Source: Mycobacterium sp. ST-F2 (GTDB taxonomy: Bacteria > Actinomycetota > Actinomycetes > Mycobacteriales > Mycobacteriaceae). From it: DNA of 64,000 nucleotides. The notes beneath the pieces are model-generated. The model ran no database searches, was not told the origin of the DNA, and worked only from the letters and a program-made list of their open reading frames with translations. Location of the stretch: the NCBI RefSeq assembly GCF_001905655.1, contig NZ_JMHT01000072.1, positions 1 to 64,000 on the forward strand. Direction: 5' to 3'. Below, piece after piece: positions 17,353 to 25,723 of this stretch (position 1 is its first letter; the number at the start of each line of letters is the position of its first letter). Both the position numbers and the translations under genes were made by a program.

Positions 17353-18502
17353 GATCCACTCCTCCCCGGTCCAGACGTGAGACGAGGAACGATCGGATGA
17401 CGGTGTGGACCCGATCGATCTGGTCGGAGGAAAGCGCCGAGCCGCTCGGCAGAGCGATGCCGGTCGCGAACAGCCGATCAGCGTCTCCACGAACGAACGC
17501 CCGAGCGCCGGCGAAAACGGGCTGTTGATGCATGGGCTTCCACAGCGGGCGGTTCTCGATGTCCGCGGCGGTCAACACGGCCGAGAGTTCTTCCGGCTTC
17601 CACTCCGCCGCAAGCGAATCCACCAGAATCGCGGTCAGCCAGCAGTTGTCCTCGATGTCGTCGTCTCCCTGGAAGATCTGCACGCCGTCGACGCCGGAGA
17701 AGACCTCGCGGTAGCCCTCGCGTATCTGCCTGCGGCGCACGAGCATGGCCGGCAGCCGTTCCAATTGCGCGAGGCCCAGCGCGGCCAGAATGTTGCTCAG
17801 CCGGTAGTTGTAGCCGATCTCGACGTGTTCGTAGTGCGCCACCGGTTCGCGCGCCTGCGTACTGAGATACCTGGCTCGCTCGGCCAGCCGCTCATCATCA
17901 GTGAGCAACGCCCCACCGCCGCTGGTCGAAATCACCTTGTTGCCATTGAAACTCAGCACCGCAGCCATGCCGAACGAGCCAGCGGGCCTGCCGACGTGAC
18001 CGGCGCCGAGAGCTTCCGCGGCATCGGAAAGCAGTGGCACCCCGGCACTTTCACAGATGTTCGTGATCTGAGTGTAGTCCGCGCAGCGGCCCAGCAGATC
18101 CACCGCGATCACTGCCGCTACGTGATGGCCCGCACGCCGGAGCGACCGCAGCGCTTCGTCGAGGAGGGCGGGATCAAGATTCCCGAAGGTCGGATCGCAA
18201 TCGACGAAAACCGGTGTGGCACCGGTGTACACGACGGCGTTCGCGGTGGCGGCGAACGTCATGGTGGGGACGATGACCACGTCTTCGGGTCCGACGCCCA
18301 GCCCCAGCAGTGCCAGATGTAGCGCCGCGGTGCCGGAACTGAGGGCCACCGCGTATCTGCGCGCGCATTGATGGGCCAGCGCTTCTTCGAAGCTGTCCAC
18401 CATCAGGCCCAGCGGCGCGACCCACCCTGAGCGCAGGGCCGCGACACACCACTCCTCTTCCCGAGGGCCGACGTCGGGAGCGGAGAGGTAGATGCGGCTC
18501 AT
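17342..18502 (-). CDS. DegT/DnrJ/EryC1-type PLP sugar aminotransferase (PglE-like)
   Basis: Predicted 386-residue fold-type I aminotransferase. It has SSGTAALHLALLGLGVGPED for phosphate binding, a cofactor-contacting LLSDAAEALGAGHVGRPAGSFG stretch, and the PLP lysine in SFNGNK (Lys189), followed by the family STSGGGAL segment. Enzymes of this group turn a 4-keto-6-deoxy nucleotide sugar into the 4-amino sugar. Its ATG overlaps the stop of the dehydratase gene (ATGA), which strongly supports consecutive steps: UDP-GlcNAc to 4-keto to UDP-4-amino-4,6-dideoxy-GlcNAc, or a related isomer. The amino group made here is the natural site for later acylation. Confidence 0.9.
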   Translation of the reverse strand: MSRIYLSAPDVGPREEEWCVAALRSGWVAPLGLMVDSFEEALAHQCARRYAVALSSGTAALHLALLGLGVGPEDVVIVPTMTFAATANAVVYTGATPVFVDCDPTFGNLDPALLDEALRSLRRAGHHVAAVIAVDLLGRCADYTQITNICESAGVPLLSDAAEALGAGHVGRPAGSFGMAAVLSFNGNKVISTSGGGALLTDDERLAERARYLSTQAREPVAHYEHVEIGYNYRLSNILAALGLAQLERLPAMLVRRRQIREGYREVFSGVDGVQIFQGDDDIEDNCWLTAILVDSLAAEWKPEELSAVLTAADIENRPLWKPMHQQPVFAGARAFVRGDADRLFATGIALPSGSALSSDQIDRVHTVIRSFLVSRLDRGGVDHAA

Positions 18503-20469
18503 GACGCCACGTAGTGCTGAGCTTCGGCTGCCACGCCGACGAGTCGGAGTTCGGGTGGCACCAGGCGCGCCGTGAGGTCGACCGGTGCGGCAGTGCTCAT
18601 CCCGCCTTCGGACGCCAGCCATCGCAGGGCAGCCGCGTGGTCGGCGAAGCGGACCATGCTCGCGTCGCCATCGGCCAATGCAAGCGGAGGCACACTCACG
18701 TGGGAGATGAGTGGGTGCGCCGGACGGTGGTCACGAACTTCATTGGCCCCGAACAGTTCCTCGTGCAGCTTCTCGCCTGCGCGCATGCCCGTCCACACGA
18801 TATCGACATCGGCGCGCCCGGCTCGCCGAATCAGCAGCCGCGCGACGTCGGCAATCCTGACCGGCTCCCCCATGTCCAGCACCAGGGCTTCACCGCCTCG
18901 GCCGATCGCGGCCGCCTGCAGAACCAGTTGGCAGGCCTCGGGGATCGTCATGAAGAAGCGGGTGACGTCCGGATGCGTGACCGTGACGGGACCGCCTCCT
19001 TCGATCTGCCGGGCGAAAGCCTCCAGAACGGAGCCGCGGGACCCCAGCACATTGCCGAAGCGAACGCTGAGATATCTGCCCTCCCCGTAACCGGCAACCG
19101 ATGCGGTGAGACGTTCGGTGACTCGTTTACTGAACCCGAGGACGCTCACCGGATTCGCAGCCTTGTCCGTCGAGATGTTGACGAAGGTGCCGACCCGCGC
19201 GGCGCGCGCCGCGGACAGGACGTTCCACGTGCCGACGACGTTGGTCATCCACGCCTCGAGCGGGTACTTCTCCAGCAGGGGAAGATGTTTGAGCGCCGCC
19301 GCGTGGATCACCACCTCGGGCCGGTACGCCTCGAATATCCGGCGCATCGCGAGCGGGTCGCGGATGTCGGCAAGCACCGTGTCGTCGTTGTCGAGCATCG
19401 CACGGCCGTAGATCGACAGTTGCGTTGCGTGCAGCGCGGACTCATCGCGGTCGAGCATGGTCAGTGTCGCAGGGCCGAGCCGGTGGATCTGACGGCACAG
19501 TTCGGAGCCGATGGATCCGCCCGCGCCGGTGACCAGGACCCGGCGGCCGATGATCTGTGCGGTGATCGCGTCCTGGTCCAGGTGCGCCGGAGGCCGGCCG
19601 AGAAGATCGTTGAGTTTGAGGTCCCGCACGTCGCCGCTCGGCCGCGCACTTCGGATCTGTTCGGCGACGGGTGGCACGATCAGCGCTCCGATACCCAGCA
19701 GCGCAGCTTGCGAAGAGATGTCCCTGATCAGTTCAGGATCCGGATCGGCGATCGCAATGACCACCGCATCGGCACCGAAACGCGTTACGACACAAGCCAG
19801 ATCATGCCTCGTCCCACGCACCTGCACGCCGGCGACATGCAGGTGACGCTTGGCCGGATCGTCATCGAGCAAGGCCACCGGATCGAACGGCATCCGCTCG
19901 TCGAGCTGCATCTGCCGCGTCAGATTCTGACCGATCCGACCGGCCCCCAGGATCACGACCTTGCGCCGGTCCGTGTCGTTCTTCAGGTGGCGGCGCGCCA
20001 TCGTGCGGCCGAGCCATCGGACCGCCAGCATGCCGCCCAGTGTGAATGCCGCCGACAGCACCGGCACACCGCGCGGAACCGGATGGGACGGGGACACGCT
20101 GACGAACACCAGTAACAGCGCGGACGAGACCGCGGCGACCATTGCCAACGCCGTGCATTCGTCGAAACTCGCGACAATGTACCGGTGTCGGTAGATGCCT
20201 TTGGCGCTACCGGCTGCCACGAGCAGCAGGGCGGCAACCACGGCAACTCTGAACGTGGAACCCAAACTCATGTGGTCCGGTTCGAAATCGAATCGCGCCC
20301 ACGTCGCGATCCATACCGCAACAAATGCGATGATGACATCTGCCACCCACCACGGTGATATCGATCGCGCTTGCGCTGTTTCCCTCGGAAAATGATTTGC
20401 ATATATCGCAGCGGCTGCTTTTCGAATCGAGAAGGCAGGAATGTTGTACATAACCGAGTGGCCCGACAT
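18499..20469 (-). CDS. Membrane nucleotide-sugar 4,6-dehydratase (PglF/WbpM/CapD-like)
   Basis: Predicted 656-residue protein of the usual PglF length. Residues about 40-155 hold four membrane helices. A first Rossmann fold starts at GAGRIG (175-180) and a second, catalytic SDR domain at GAGGSIG (315-321). STDKAANP (433-440) and an LxxxK segment (Leu444, Lys448) replace the usual SDR Tyr-x3-Lys. PglF-type inverting and retaining dehydratases likewise lack that Tyr and use Asp/Lys of the TDK motif, here present. It would convert UDP-GlcNAc to the 4-keto-6-deoxy sugar for the overlapping aminotransferase. It leads the four-gene dehydratase-to-GT4 operon after a 160-base AT-rich gap. The start could also be the ATG at 20451. 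Confidence 0.88.
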   Translation of the reverse strand: MSGHSVMYNIPAFSIRKAAAAIYANHFPRETAQARSISPWWVADVIIAFVAVWIATWARFDFEPDHMSLGSTFRVAVVAALLLVAAGSAKGIYRHRYIVASFDECTALAMVAAVSSALLLVFVSVSPSHPVPRGVPVLSAAFTLGGMLAVRWLGRTMARRHLKNDTDRRKVVILGAGRIGQNLTRQMQLDERMPFDPVALLDDDPAKRHLHVAGVQVRGTRHDLACVVTRFGADAVVIAIADPDPELIRDISSQAALLGIGALIVPPVAEQIRSARPSGDVRDLKLNDLLGRPPAHLDQDAITAQIIGRRVLVTGAGGSIGSELCRQIHRLGPATLTMLDRDESALHATQLSIYGRAMLDNDDTVLADIRDPLAMRRIFEAYRPEVVIHAAALKHLPLLEKYPLEAWMTNVVGTWNVLSAARAARVGTFVNISTDKAANPVSVLGFSKRVTERLTASVAGYGEGRYLSVRFGNVLGSRGSVLEAFARQIEGGGPVTVTHPDVTRFFMTIPEACQLVLQAAAIGRGGEALVLDMGEPVRIADVARLLIRRAGRADVDIVWTGMRAGEKLHEELFGANEVRDHRPAHPLISHVSVPPLALADGDASMVRFADHAAALRWLASEGGMSTAAPVDLTARLVPPELRLVGVAAEAQHYVAS

Positions 20470-20630
20470 GATGAATACCTCAGGGAAAATGGCAAGCTTT
20501 CAGAACGCCCCGATTACCAGCGATACGCAGTCTGGCAAGGGCCACAGATGGTTTGAATACATTTTGTCCGGATATCCAGCACCACCGCGGCGGTGCACGT
20601 CGTCGAATACCTGCGCCGATCAGACTGGGC

Positions 20631-21518
20631 TCACCGAACATGGCAGACCCGCTTCATCCGAGATTTGACCGACGCGGGCAGCGCCTTGCCTGCGATCGTT
20701 CTGATCGGACCGCGCTTGAAGCTGTAGGTCAGATAATTCAACGGGTAACCGGCGGGAATTCCGGATTCGGCCCCGTCGACCGCAGTCGCAACGTGGTAGA
20801 AGGATTCGTATGCCGGCCACTCGTAGTCGGTCATCCACGTCCAGCAGTTGTTCTTCAGGTACTGGTTGCGCAATGTGTGTGCCAGTGTCCTGTTGGTCTG
20901 GCACACCAGAGGATTCCCCTCCAGTGACCGCGCGGACTTGCACATCAATTTGGCGCTGCGGTCACTGACGTAGCTGTCCACGTAGAGATCGAAACCGAGC
21001 TCGTCCTTCAGTGCGGTGAGCACGCGGAAAACCTGGACATGCTCTTCGTTGCCGTATTCGCCCCACGGATTGTGGGTGAACACCAAGCTCTCCCCACTCA
21101 ATTCCACTGCCAGAATTCGCCGCAGCTCCGCCGCGTTCTTCTCATAACTCGGGCTCGGCCGCCGCGACAGCCGCAACCCGCTGTCATCCTCCATGGGCTT
21201 GTTCCAGTTCGACGCCTCGAAGGCATCGGATTGCCGTACGCGCAAGAACTGGACCTTGCGCAGTGGATACGTATCCATCATCACCGCGCGACCGTCGTCC
21301 CAGGTCTCCGTCGACGTCGCTGACGCGCCGAAGCAGACCACGACCCGTTTGCACTGCCGCAATACCGAACTGAACCAAAGGATTTCATCGTCGGGATGAG
21401 CGACGACCATGACCGCGTCGGGCATCCGCGGGAACTCGTCACCGGATATGTCCGCCACGTTGCGTGGCCGAGCCCCGAGAAGGGATCGGCGATGCTGCAG
21501 CATCTCGGCGGTGAACAT
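20631..21518 (-). CDS. PIG-L/LmbE-type deacetylase
   Basis: Predicted 295-residue protein of the LmbE/PIG-L family of zinc-dependent N-deacetylases (GlcNAc-PI, mycothiol and antibiotic pathways). The first metal motif AHPDDE is at residues 40-45, and the second is HNPWGEYGNEEH further on, so zinc ligands and the general-base Asp are present. The chosen ATG lies two bases after the stop of the 51-residue ORF upstream, suggesting coupled translation. The conserved MVVAHPDDE strand begins at about residue 36, so there is little room for a later start. It ends the operon that begins with glmS. It probably removes an acetyl or other acyl group from an amino sugar or from the acylated product of the neighbouring genes. 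Confidence 0.85.
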   Translation of the reverse strand: MFTAEMLQHRRSLLGARPRNVADISGDEFPRMPDAVMVVAHPDDEILWFSSVLRQCKRVVVCFGASATSTETWDDGRAVMMDTYPLRKVQFLRVRQSDAFEASNWNKPMEDDSGLRLSRRPSPSYEKNAAELRRILAVELSGESLVFTHNPWGEYGNEEHVQVFRVLTALKDELGFDLYVDSYVSDRSAKLMCKSARSLEGNPLVCQTNRTLAHTLRNQYLKNNCWTWMTDYEWPAYESFYHVATAVDGAESGIPAGYPLNYLTYSFKRGPIRTIAGKALPASVKSRMKRVCHVR

Positions 21519-21520
21519 TC

Positions 21521-21676
21521 CTAGTGCGCCTTCGGGTACTGGCCAGGGTGTTGCGGAAAGCTCGATCGAAGCCGGAGGAAGATCGCGACGTCGACGGCGA
21601 TGAGAATGACGAATGCGGCCAGGACCGCACCGGCCAGCAGCATCACCAGCGGGGTCAGCAGCTCCATCATGGCCAT
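21521..21676 (-). CDS. Small single-pass membrane protein, 51 residues
   Basis: This short ORF fills the gap between the GNAT and PIG-L genes. It starts with ATG 8 bases after an AGGAAGG site and ends TAG two bases before the PIG-L start. The product begins MAMMELLTPLVMLLAG and has one hydrophobic helix of about 25 residues (roughly 5-35). An FLRLR turn and a short polar tail ending GQYPKAH follow. It resembles no family I can name. A clean ribosome site, full use of the gap and coupling on both sides argue that it is real. It may anchor or regulate the soluble enzymes of the operon at the membrane; that is inference. Confidence 0.6.
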   Translation of the reverse strand: MAMMELLTPLVMLLAGAVLAAFVILIAVDVAIFLRLRSSFPQHPGQYPKAH

Positions 21677-21700
21677 CGGATCCTTCCTGCCCAGGCGTTC

Positions 21701-22531
21701 TCAGACGCAGACGAGTTCGCTGTAGAGGTAATCGATCTGTGCCGGTGCCAAGCTGGGACTGCGATACATCTTCGGCCAGCTGTTCAGCCGGAAAGCCAGA
21801 TGTGGTGCGCGCTCGATGATTCGGAGTTCGGCGAGGGTCGCCACCAGCCCGCACCGCATCAAGAGATGACGGGTCAACGGGATCAGCGCCCGCTGGAACA
21901 GAGCAGGATTGCTGACGTGCAGGATGTTGGCGAGCGCCGGCCACGCCTTGCGGTACATGACGTAGCAGGAGTCCAGGCCGTGGGTCAGCACGAGGTGCTG
22001 CGCGACGGGCGACGGCGCATGGTCACGGTAGAGGTCCAGTGCGGCACCGGTGAGCGTGGCATCGATGACATCCGGGTCGGTGGTGATCCGCGTTCGGCCC
22101 GGCAGCGACGGCCACGGCAGGTTGGGGATGAGGACTGCGGACGTGTCGAAGAACCCGAACTTGAGCCAGGCCAGAATCTCCTGCGACCCGACGGTGGGTG
22201 AGAGCACCGTGAAGTGGTAACCCTCTTGCGCCAGAAGCGCATTCACCAGCAGGATGCTGCGGGCCCGGTAGTTCGGCAGCACGCACCAGGACCCCATGTT
22301 GCAGAATCGCTCCACCCGCCCCTGTACCAGCCGCTCGGAGTAGATGGCCAGCAGCGTGCCTACGACGGTCTGCCCGTCCCGCAGCATGAAGCCATGGTTG
22401 GGCGCCGTCACCGTCCCCAACGCCGCCGCGCATGCCTGGCCCCAGTCGACGCCGGGATCGTGGTGGGTGTGCAGAAACTCCGCCACCGCTGCCACATCCG
22501 CGTCCGTGATCGGAGCCAGTTGAACGGTCAT
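21701..22531 (-). CDS. GNAT-family N-acyltransferase
   Basis: Predicted 276-residue protein with a GNAT fold in its first 160 residues. It has an opening beta strand with acceptor-binding helices, then GTLLAIYS, and a CoA-loop-like VLPNYRARSILLVNALL followed by GSQEILAWLKFGFFDTSAVLIP. The last 110 residues are extra and not assigned. The ATG overlaps the aminomutase stop (ATGA). A GNAT beside a lysine 2,3-aminomutase-like gene recalls AblB, which acetylates beta-lysine, but the carrier-protein and adenylation genes in the same operon suggest it might instead use a carrier-bound aminoacyl donor. Both readings are inference. Confidence 0.7.
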   Translation of the reverse strand: MTVQLAPITDADVAAVAEFLHTHHDPGVDWGQACAAALGTVTAPNHGFMLRDGQTVVGTLLAIYSERLVQGRVERFCNMGSWCVLPNYRARSILLVNALLAQEGYHFTVLSPTVGSQEILAWLKFGFFDTSAVLIPNLPWPSLPGRTRITTDPDVIDATLTGAALDLYRDHAPSPVAQHLVLTHGLDSCYVMYRKAWPALANILHVSNPALFQRALIPLTRHLLMRCGLVATLAELRIIERAPHLAFRLNSWPKMYRSPSLAPAQIDYLYSELVCV

Positions 22532-23994
22532 CGCCAGACCGGCTCGGCGTGTGCGTCGAACACCGTCGTGGAAACCGCTGCGCCACGGGGATGTTGGCAG
22601 CTCTTCCGCCACCATTCCTGCCCCGACGCCGGCAGGCTGCCGATCGGATCGTAGAACGGGTAGACGTCGTTCAACGCGTCGACCTCTGTCGAATCCAGAC
22701 CGGTGCGGTAGTTCTTGTTCCAGTACGAGATGCCACGGGTGCGGTCGTACCGCACCACTTGATGGACCCAGCGTTTTCCGACATAGGGCACGTCGCACAC
22801 GATTCGCGGCGTCGCAAAGCCGGGCAGATATCCCATGATCGCCAGTTGCAGCTCCTGCGCTTCCCACAGCGCCGTCCGCCAATGTTCGGCGTTGGGGATC
22901 ATGTCGCACATGTAGAAGTAGTACGGCAGGATGTTGGCTTCGCCCTGAAGGGCAAAACACAGGTCCAGCAGGTCGCCTGCGGTGGCGTTCACACCGCGCA
23001 TCAGCACGCCCTGGTTGCGTACGTCTCGCACTCCGGCGGCGAGCAGTGCGCGCGTCGCTGCCGCGACCAGCGGCGTCACCGACTGCACGTGGTTGATGTG
23101 CGTATGCACTGCGAGATTGACACCGCGGCTCGCGGCGAGCTGCGCCACCCGGCCCGCGCCTTCGACGACCTTCGGTTGCAGCCAGTGCTGGGGCAGCGCC
23201 GCGAGTGCCTTTGTCGCCAAACGGATATCGCGGACGGTGTCGATGGCGAGCAGTTGGGTGACGAACGCTTCGAGCCGCGGCCACGGCACGTTCGCCACGT
23301 CACCACCGGACACCACGACATCACGCACGGTCGGCGTGGCCCGCAGATACTCCAGGATGCGGGTCTGCCGGTCGACCGGCTGCAGGGACAGCCTCGCCTT
23401 GGCGACCGTCGGGGTGGAGTTGCCGACCAGATCCATCCGGGTGCAGTGCCCGCAGTATTGCGTACAGGTGGACAGCAGCTCTGCGAGCACCTTGGTCGGA
23501 TACCGGTGGGTCAGCCCTTCGACAACCCACATATCGCTCTCGTGCAACGAATCCCGCTCGGCGAACGGGTGCGAACACCACACCGGATCACGATCACTGA
23601 GCACCGGCAGCATGTAGCGACGGATCGGGTCGGTGTAGAAGGCGGCAGTGAGACCATGGCGAACCGGCGCACAGTGCGGTGCCATGGTGTTGAGCATCTG
23701 CGGCGGCAGCAACATCGACATGGTGGCCCGCTGCTGTTGATCGGCGACCAGGTCTTCATAGAACAGGTCGTCGAGCAGCGCCCCCGTCACCGCATACAGC
23801 TGCTTGACGTTCTTGATCGAGTGCGCGCGCTGCCACTGCGGGTCGTGCCAATCGGTCTCGCTGACCGTCGCCCAGCCCGGGTAACGCCGCCAATCCGGCT
23901 CCGACAACGGTTTCCGCACATATGAATACGGCTGATCCGCAGCCGCGGTGAAACCGGTCCGGGTCGGTCCGTCGATGTGACTGAGTGTTGTCAT
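22528..23994 (-). CDS. KamA-family radical SAM aminomutase (lysine 2,3-aminomutase-like)
   Basis: Predicted 488-residue enzyme. The 4Fe-4S/SAM motif CTQYCGHC (Cys177, 181, 184) follows the family GLTHRYPTKVL lead-in, and VVVSGGD is at 226-232. By motif order the PLP and substrate residues of lysine 2,3-aminomutase are kept: Asp364 (YFYMCD), Asp401 and a PLP Lys407 in DVPYVGK, though the glycine loop before the Lys is one residue shorter than in the clostridial enzyme. Keeping both Asp residues argues for a basic alpha-amino acid such as lysine or arginine rather than glutamate. An extra C-terminal tail of about 70 residues is unassigned. It overlaps the carrier-protein stop (ATGA) and the GNAT start. 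Likely makes a beta-amino acid; substrate is inferred. Confidence 0.8.
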   Translation of the reverse strand: MTTLSHIDGPTRTGFTAAADQPYSYVRKPLSEPDWRRYPGWATVSETDWHDPQWQRAHSIKNVKQLYAVTGALLDDLFYEDLVADQQQRATMSMLLPPQMLNTMAPHCAPVRHGLTAAFYTDPIRRYMLPVLSDRDPVWCSHPFAERDSLHESDMWVVEGLTHRYPTKVLAELLSTCTQYCGHCTRMDLVGNSTPTVAKARLSLQPVDRQTRILEYLRATPTVRDVVVSGGDVANVPWPRLEAFVTQLLAIDTVRDIRLATKALAALPQHWLQPKVVEGAGRVAQLAASRGVNLAVHTHINHVQSVTPLVAAATRALLAAGVRDVRNQGVLMRGVNATAGDLLDLCFALQGEANILPYYFYMCDMIPNAEHWRTALWEAQELQLAIMGYLPGFATPRIVCDVPYVGKRWVHQVVRYDRTRGISYWNKNYRTGLDSTEVDALNDVYPFYDPIGSLPASGQEWWRKSCQHPRGAAVSTTVFDAHAEPVWR

Positions 23995-24230
23995 TGCGCC
24001 AGCACCTCTTCCACCGTCAGTGCGCGGACCTTGCCGGTCAGCCCGTCCGGTGTGGGCTGATCCAGGAAGTCCTCGAAGGACAGTTCCACTCCGAAGTCCC
24101 GTGCGATGGCGCTCAGTACGCGGGTGGCCAGCAGGGAATCGCCGCCCAGATCGAAAAAGTCGGACCCCGCAGCCACCGCAGATGTGTTCAGCACCTTCTG
24201 GAAGATCCGGATGATGTGCTCGGCGTTCAT
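23991..24230 (-). CDS. Acyl/peptidyl carrier protein
   Basis: Predicted 79-residue four-helix carrier protein. The phosphopantetheine attachment motif FFDLGGDSLLATRV places the modified serine at residue 32, and LGGDS is typical of peptidyl-carrier domains. It overlaps the adenylation gene (ATGA) and the aminomutase gene (ATGA), so the three are translated together. The likely role is to hold the amino acid activated by the adenylation enzyme as a thioester, ready for rearrangement or transfer. A 4'-phosphopantetheinyl transferase is not in the window and would come from elsewhere in the genome. Confidence 0.9.
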   Translation of the reverse strand: MNAEHIIRIFQKVLNTSAVAAGSDFFDLGGDSLLATRVLSAIARDFGVELSFEDFLDQPTPDGLTGKVRALTVEEVLAQ

Positions 24231-25723
24231 TGATCGGCTCCTTCACCGTCGTGCTCCATTGCGGCACGGCGCGTCGCCGCCCGATCAACCTTCCCGCTGG
24301 CCGTATATGCCAGCGCGGTAACGAATTTCACTCGCGACGGCACGAACTGGCGCGGGAGTCGCTCCGCCAGATGCCGTTTGAGTTCGCCCGATGTGACGGG
24401 CTTGGCCGCCACGACATACGCCGCGAGCGCAGTCCGGCCCACGAGCCGCTCACCGACCACGACGGCGCCGGCGACCGCCGGGTGCGCGTTCAGGTGTGCC
24501 TCGACCTCGGCCGGATGTACCCGCACACCAAGGACTTTCACCTGTTCATCGATCCGGCCGTGGCCATACAGCAGGCCATCACGACCGCGGGTGACGATGT
24601 CGCCGGTGTGGAACCACCGCGCCGGCCCGTCGCCGTGGTCGCTGACCCGGAATCCCGCGGCGGTCCGGTCCGGCAGTCCGAGGTAGCCCATGGCCAGCGA
24701 CGCGCCCGACACCAGCAATTCACCGTCGGCGCTGACGTGATCGCGGATATGGGGCAGGGGGTGCCCCAGCGGCGCCTCGGCGTCGCCGGCCATGGTTTCG
24801 GGGTCGGTCTCGGGTCCACTGAGCTGCACGGCGTGCGTGATCATGGTCGTCTCGGTGCAGCCGTAGGTGTTGAGCAATCGGATGTTTCCGACATCGAGGT
24901 CGCGCCACTGTTGCAGTCGGGTCGGATCGACCCGTTCACCGCCGATCACGACCAGACGGACGCTCTCGGGCAGCGCCGCACCCTCCTCGTGCAGGTACAG
25001 CACCAGTTCATGCCAGAACGCCGTGGGCAGGTCGAGCACAGTGACCGCTTGTTCGCTCAGCATCCGGACGAACCGGGGGAAGGAACCGCAGTATGCGGCG
25101 TCGTCGAAGATCAACGTCGCGCCGGCGGTGAGCGCGGGCAGGATCTCCTCCAGGCAGGTGTCCCAGCCGAGCGAAGCGAATTGCAGTACCCGGTCATCCG
25201 GGGTGAGTCCGAAGAGCTGACGCAATGCTCGCACCGTGGCGACCAGGGCTCCGCGCGAGATCATCACCGGCTTCGGCGCCCCGGTCGAGCCTGACGTGCA
25301 CAGCACGTACGCCGGGGCCTCGGAGTCCAGATCCGCGGTCAACGACTCGTCCAGGCCCATCACATCGGCCAACGTGTGTTGCCGAGCCGCAGGCAGTGCG
25401 GCGTCGATCGGGCAATAGGCGGCCCCCGCCTGCATGACGGCGAGCAGCTGCTCCACCACAACGGGTGTGTGCGAGACCAATACGCCGATCAGACCCGGAC
25501 GCCCGCCGCGGCGTACCCGGTATTGCGCCGCGGTGCGGTCGACACGTGCGGCAAGGTCCCCGTAGGTGATCGGGACACCGTTGTGCACCATGGCGCTGCT
25601 CTGGTGCCGGACCCGAGCGACCGCGGTGAAGTCCGCCACGACATCACCACAGTCGGCGGCCACCGTCCCGGGTTCGGCAATTCCCAAGGGGGGCAGTGTG
25701 TTCAGCATTCCGTCACGAAGCAC
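24227..25723 (-). CDS. Stand-alone NRPS-type adenylation enzyme
   Basis: Predicted 498-residue ANL-superfamily enzyme. Core motifs are in order: LCTSGSTGAPK (A3, residues 141-151), SLGWDTCLEEI (A4, 184-193), NTYGCTETTM (A5), WFHTGDIV (A7) and ASGKVDR (A10, with the catalytic Lys). Asp188 of A4 matches the Asp that holds the alpha-amino group in amino-acid-activating domains, so an alpha-amino acid is the likely substrate, loaded before any 2,3-shift. No condensation or thioesterase domain is attached. The GTG at 25723 is preceded by AGGAG at good spacing and overlaps the SDR gene by 11 bases; an ATG at 25708 is possible. It would load the overlapping carrier protein. The exact amino acid is not readable with confidence. 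Confidence 0.88.
   Translation of the reverse strand: MLRDGMLNTLPPLGIAEPGTVAADCGDVVADFTAVARVRHQSSAMVHNGVPITYGDLAARVDRTAAQYRVRRGGRPGLIGVLVSHTPVVVEQLLAVMQAGAAYCPIDAALPAARQHTLADVMGLDESLTADLDSEAPAYVLCTSGSTGAPKPVMISRGALVATVRALRQLFGLTPDDRVLQFASLGWDTCLEEILPALTAGATLIFDDAAYCGSFPRFVRMLSEQAVTVLDLPTAFWHELVLYLHEEGAALPESVRLVVIGGERVDPTRLQQWRDLDVGNIRLLNTYGCTETTMITHAVQLSGPETDPETMAGDAEAPLGHPLPHIRDHVSADGELLVSGASLAMGYLGLPDRTAAGFRVSDHGDGPARWFHTGDIVTRGRDGLLYGHGRIDEQVKVLGVRVHPAEVEAHLNAHPAVAGAVVVGERLVGRTALAAYVVAAKPVTSGELKRHLAERLPRQFVPSRVKFVTALAYTASGKVDRAATRRAAMEHDGEGADQ

Noticed and set aside
21701-23284. 527-residue open frame ending with the GNAT
   Set aside because: The first 251 residues lie in the wrong frame of the aminomutase gene. 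The ATGA overlap at 22531 gives the real start.
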